Shown: positions 59,733 through 64,000 of the stretch, piece by piece
Layout of the letters: every line of letters begins with the position of its first letter
Numbering within the stretch: the first letter of the stretch is position 1
DNA from: Ceriagrion tenellum
Lineage: Eukaryota > Arthropoda > Insecta > Odonata > Coenagrionidae
Length of the DNA: 64,000 nt
Assembly (NCBI GenBank): GCA_963169105.1
Contig: CAUJGU010000330.1
Coordinates: 1-64,000 of the forward strand
Direction: 5' to 3'
Position numbers and translations under genes: made by a program
Notes under the pieces: generated by a model
Seen by the model: the letters and a program-made list of their open reading frames with translations, nothing else
What the model was told of the DNA's origin: nothing
The model's database searches: none

Positions 59733-62232
59733 TTCATAAGCTCTTGCGTGTGTTAAGGGACTCACACTTTAAAGCCCATAAGAGTTTTGAAACAATATAT
59801 TTCATTGTATAATTTTTATCAAAGTGCCCAACATTTTTTGTATTGTACTAATTTTTTGATCAAATAATTGTGACTATGGAACTAATTATCGTTCGCATCT
59901 ATAGTTCATTATGGAACGCGAATGCCAGTCCAAAGTGCACTCTGCCAGGCAGCCGAGACGCCCCTTTGAAGCTGACGTAAGCCATAAAGGTGCAGTTAAA
60001 AGGTTGATTCAACCCATGTCATATTCTGTGCGTTACATTGCTAATTATAACTTGTGGTGAGCAAATTGAGAGTGTGTTATAGTTTTCGATAGACCACAGA
60101 TATGATCCATTAAATGACAGATAGCAAGATATATGAAATGACAATTGATTGTGTTAAAAGAGGAAAAAAGCAATTTATAAGTGTTAAAATAGGGAAAACT
60201 CTACAAGTCCTGTCCGCTGATTTCTCCTTCCTCTTGGTAGCCGGGAACGTTAGTTTGCACACAAAGGACGGGGATTAACGGGCACAAACACTGTAGAAAA
60301 ATTTGTTAGGGATTTAGGCGGCCTAGAGCGGTTAAAACATTCAATATTGCCAGTAAACTAGATATTTTTCGTTCATATTTTACCATTCTACCTGCGCTCT
60401 CTGCGGGCAGCCAGCCGTACTCCACAAATGCATAGTTTAAGATACAAATGGCATGCGTAATTAATATCTCGTACAGTCACCTTCAGAGCTGTCTGACCAA
60501 TATCTGTCCTACAGAATCCGTTTCCTGAGTAAAAACTTTGGTTACATCCTCCTCCTGAGAGCACACCCTCCTTTGATTTCCATAATCTTTCGATCATGAT
60601 TCCAATCAGAGACGACGACACTCTTAGAGCGCTTCGGCATTGCAGTGATCCCATGCAATGAGTAAATATAACTCTTTATGTTCTCTGCTTTTGAAAAAAC
60701 CTTTTCTCCCTCTCTTCTCTTGTCAATGGTTCTTTGTTTTACGTCACACTGCCCGATTACTAAGATGACGAAATTGCAAGCAGCCTAGAGGAAAAGGGAT
60801 GCGGTGGCCCTTTTAAAGCCTGCCCTAGACCAATACTACAGTGGAAAGGGGAAATGAAAGATGTGTAGAGTATTCTAACAGATTATAATCCCAAATGTTA
60901 GGGTTTGTGACGTCTTGAATTGGCAACGAAAAGTGGGTAATATTGACAACTTTTTCCACCTATTGCTTGCATATACTCAATGAGATACAGTAATTATTAA
61001 TCTACAATGGATTTTACCTTCTCAAATCTTTAGCCTGCGGATAAAAGGTTTTTGAAAGGTGAGCTAATGGAACATTTCGATCACTTTAACCGTAGATGCA
61101 ATTCGGTTTAAAAGAAGGTGGCTTGTTGGTGTAACAAGCTAACATACCGACATTTTAGGGATCGAGTTTGAATCACAGTAGAGACCAGTAATGTTCCCAT
61201 GGAAAATTTCATTTCTTGATGAATTTTATTATAAATTTGATACGAAATAACTGTGAAGTAGTTCGGTTTGAGTTATTATGAGTACAATAAACTATTTGAA
61301 TCATTCTGTACCTGATGAAATATTCCCTCTTTGGTTGAAATTTCAGCAGTGATCACTTTTTTAAAATCTCCATTGACATTGAATTCATAAATTTTCGTTT
61401 GTCATTTTAGTAATATAGGACCTATTTATTGTACAACCTTTATTTTTAACAGCATACAAAATAAATGAAATATTAAGTTAAGTATGATAATTAATTCAAA
61501 TGAAACTACATGATAGAATTACATATAAAACAATAAATGACATATTTTAACAATTTTAATTAAAATAGGCAGTAAAACTTTGATTTGACTATAAGAGTAA
61601 AAAAGAACATATTATGTTTTGGAAAATCATAAATCAGTAAATACTAGGACAATGACATTACATCATAATTATACATTTAAACAGACATTACATGGAAAAT
61701 CTTTTTTATTTTGATAGATTCAAATGAAACCTAAAATCAGGAACCATCTGTATTTTTTGAAGTCATTTATTACAATTTCACAGTTACACAATAATATTAT
61801 TTAACTATTGTATAAATTTTTCATTTTTCAATAAACTTTGACACTAATACAATAAAAAGTCTTATTATAACAGTATCCACCCACAAAAATATCAACTTAT
61901 GTGTTATTTATTTTTTTTCATGGTGTACGCCAATAAAGAAGAGTACAATTACATACAGTTGCACATTAATACAGTTACATATGAGATTTCTTTTAAATAT
62001 TTTGTTAAACATTACAAATAATGAAAGGAGAGCAAAACGTAATACGCTTTGAGATTCAAACTAAAAGCAGAGAACATGGATCCAATAATAATTTTCTGAC
62101 TGTATATGACATTCAGTTATTGGCTTGCTTGTTTTTGCAGTTTCGAAAGAGATCTGTGCGTCTTCCCGTCAAGTTTCTTGTCACAGAATCCACCGAGCCA
62201 GTTATTTCGCCACTGTTACACACGATATGTAG
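59733..62232. other. Non-coding DNA downstream of gene copy 2
   Basis: It parallels 11140-13680 of copy 1. A minus-strand frame of 88 codons (60654-60388) and a plus-strand frame (62021-62263, also open at 13466-13672) overlap the 3' untranslated or downstream region. I regard them as incidental. The poly(A)-signal candidate is at 61907-61912. Confidence 0.5.
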
Positions 62233-62259
62233 TTATCCTCGGGGATTTCCCATCATCTT
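62233..62259 (-). CDS. Last coding exon of gene copy 2 (inferred)
   Basis: The acceptor TTCCACACTTAG ends at 62260 and the exon reads KMMGNPRG then TAA at 62233-62235. This matches the last exon of copy 1 at 13681-13707 in position, phase and stop. The intron is 1172 bases here and 1175 in copy 1. Without splicing, this copy would instead run on from the main exon to a stop at 63393, with a different tail (KKRKHCLLLI). Confidence 0.55.
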   Translation of the reverse strand, partial: KMMGNPRG

Positions 62260-63431
62260 CTAAGTGTGGAAGAGAAAAAATAAGTTTATTATCCCGAAAA
62301 AGAGTATTTTGTATTATAAAACAATATTTTTGTTGAAATTTTAAGACTCGACATTACAGCTGACGCTCTTCTTCATTCTTTAAACTAATGAGAAGTAGTA
62401 GATTTTCCTATTCAGGCAATATTTAAAAATCTAGTTGAAGATTGTTTTGAGAATGAAATACTCATGAGTTCTCCATTCAAGATAGAAAAAATTTAAGTAT
62501 TAGCATTGTTCAGGGGAACAATTTAACACCTTTAACATTTGAGAAGCTTTTGTTGAACAAAAGAATAACACTTTTGCTATATCAACTAAATAAAACTTTT
62601 TCTTTTATAACTCCCCGTATTATAATGAGTCGTTGCCAGAAAAAATTGTTCTTGTCGTTATAAATCAATAAAAAGGTAGTTTAATTAATCACACTTATCC
62701 ATGAAAAAAGAATTGAGTACAATGAAAAATGTAATAAAATGCGAAAGCACTGAAGTCTGAGATAATATTTTTCCAATCATTAATGAAAATGATTTTTCTA
62801 TTCCATATATAAGTAAATAGAATTATTTCACTTAAAATCCAGTTTAATAACTACAAAAAACACGAATTTTCACATAAGTCCCATGAAAGTGAAAGAAATA
62901 TGAAAACGAAATTTGTAAAATGTCCCAGGGTTATTTATAATTTCAAATTAAATAGTTAAATAAATACGAAAACTAATATGGAAAGTTTTCAATCAATCAT
63001 ACCGAAGTTGAATTTAATGGCGTCATTTAAAATAAAATTTTAACCTCACGGGCTGTGCCAAAACGATTGATTTGTTACTACATTGTACCTAAATGTTCAT
63101 TTTGTTACTACTCGTGTATTTTTAAACGTGTGACGTCATTCATAATAAAATTAAAACTTCACACGAACGAGAGATTGGAATTTGAATTTTTTAAAAATTA
63201 AATTAAATAACAGTTGAAATACTGCCAGCGGTTAGTTCGATGTATAAAACAGGCACTGCCATACACCCTCGTGATGTACGCGTCACAATGAATCTCGTCT
63301 ATTGAAATGGTTTACGACAATTTTCCGTTCAAAATTCGGTCGCTTTGGAAGTAATTCTGTGAAATTATTCTCAAATGGACGATTAATTGGAGTCAAATTA
63401 ATAATAAACAATGTTTTCTTTTTTTACGTAC

Positions 63432-64000
63432 TTTTGTCTCATTGATGAGTGTCGCCACAACGTGTCCATCGTAGTATTCGAGGAGTGACGGGAGTTGTTC
63501 ACTTAATCTCGACTTTCCGTCTTCAGATCCATATTCAGCGATCATCATTGGAACGGCCGATGGCAAATATATCTCCTTTCCCTGTCGAGTCTCATTATCA
63601 TTCAGTGCATATGTGATCCAATCATCCATTTCCACTCTGTCTCTCTTCTTCCTCTCCGCCTCATCGAGGATTCTCTTGAATCGCTCTCCGTCGCCCGAAT
63701 ACGGAAGTCCTTTGTTTTTGAATGCGAAATACACCGACAACTGCGACAATGTAGAGGCGAGAACTGAAATAGCGGATCTATCAAACGGCCCCCAATCCCC
63801 ACTCACGTACGCCATTCGCTCTTCAAAGTCGGCGAATGAAACAAATTCACTTCCTTTCCGTTCTCTCCCGTCGTGGTCTCTTAAAGTCGGTTTTATTCCT
63901 CCGAGTCTAGAAGATCCAAAATCCACTGAAACTTTGACTGTCGATTGGAATTGAAGGAATTCCAGAATGGACGCCGTAATGCGATCCTCGTCGTACAGCA
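63432..64000 (-). CDS. Ankyrin-like/coiled-coil protein, main coding exon (copy 2, partial)
   Basis: The frame is open from the window edge to the AAA-GTACGT donor at 63432 and corresponds to residue 288 onward of copy 1. Blocks around FAFKNKGLPYSGDGER and the last 26 codons are identical to copy 1 at the DNA level. Between them the copies differ at about 33 residues, including WTI to SRL, KH to SV, and single-codon indels near the WANDRD/WGPFDRS segment and after ALN. Silent changes are few (five counted). No stops or frameshifts, so it looks functional. The N-terminal ankyrin-like and coiled-coil parts lie outside the window. Confidence 0.85.

Larger units (their letters stand above)
58690..64000. 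repeat. Segmental duplication, copy 2 (runs off the window)
   Basis: This aligns with 10290-15445 throughout, same orientation, with small indels and one clear later insertion (the foldback element at 59528-59719). The block ends inside the coding exon of the second gene copy at the window edge. Confidence 0.9.

Noticed and set aside
59505..59765. Two overlapping frames on opposite strands with almost the same peptide
   Set aside because: They arise from the two arms of the foldback insertion. Each arm read outward gives the same sequence. Not a gene.
1..64000. tRNA genes, rRNA, CRISPR arrays or prokaryotic operons
   Set aside because: I looked for B-box-like GGTTCGANTCC strings with a paired A box, and for regularly spaced repeats, and found none. 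The gene structure is eukaryotic.

Overview
This window is eukaryotic nuclear DNA, AT-rich and mostly non-coding. Genes are split by introns with ordinary GT-AG sites, and there are no operons. It is strewn with decayed transposons of animal types: piggyBac, Tc1/mariner, a THAP-domain scrap, RTE-type and CR1/Jockey-like LINEs, and candidate pogo/Tigger ends. The mix suggests an arthropod, probably an insect. I cannot name the species.

Layout. 1-4.3 kb: low-complexity and unassigned sequence. 4.3-9.7 kb: transposon graveyard (two piggyBac C-terminal scraps, a piggyBac transposase, a Tc1 transposase, and half of an element with long inverted repeats). 10.3-28.6 kb, minus strand: the main gene. 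I reconstruct it as four exons: two AUG-free 5' leader exons (28422-28256 and 27961-27773), a large coding exon (16450-14883) and a short last exon (13707 downward, stop at 13681). Upstream of exon 1 lie a TATA-like box and a perfect four-unit heat-shock element at 28613-28630. The large intron holds two diverged copies of a multi-kilobase block (18.3-22.4 and 23.7-26.5 kb). 28.6-45.5 kb: gene-poor DNA with a decayed multicopy arthropod protein family (about 32.4-33.6 kb), several LINE ends, a tandem duplication at 43.4-44.6 kb and one small membrane-peptide ORF or first exon (37932). 45.6-53.7 kb: a region bounded by matching pogo/Tigger-like ends, with an RTE retrotransposon inside. 53.8-58 kb: more LINE pieces and a THAP fragment. 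58.7-64 kb: a second copy of the 10.3-15.4 kb block, in the same orientation, carrying a second copy of the main gene that runs off the window.

The most interesting item is the duplicated minus-strand gene. It encodes about 483 residues: an ankyrin-like unit, a long coiled coil and an unrecognised C-terminal domain. The two copies keep the same open frame and the same inferred last-intron splice sites. Hand alignment shows about 38 replacement against 5 silent base changes in the visible C-terminal part, clustered in patches, while neighbouring blocks are identical base for base. That pattern suggests diversifying selection in a stress-inducible, expanding gene family. The function is unknown to me.
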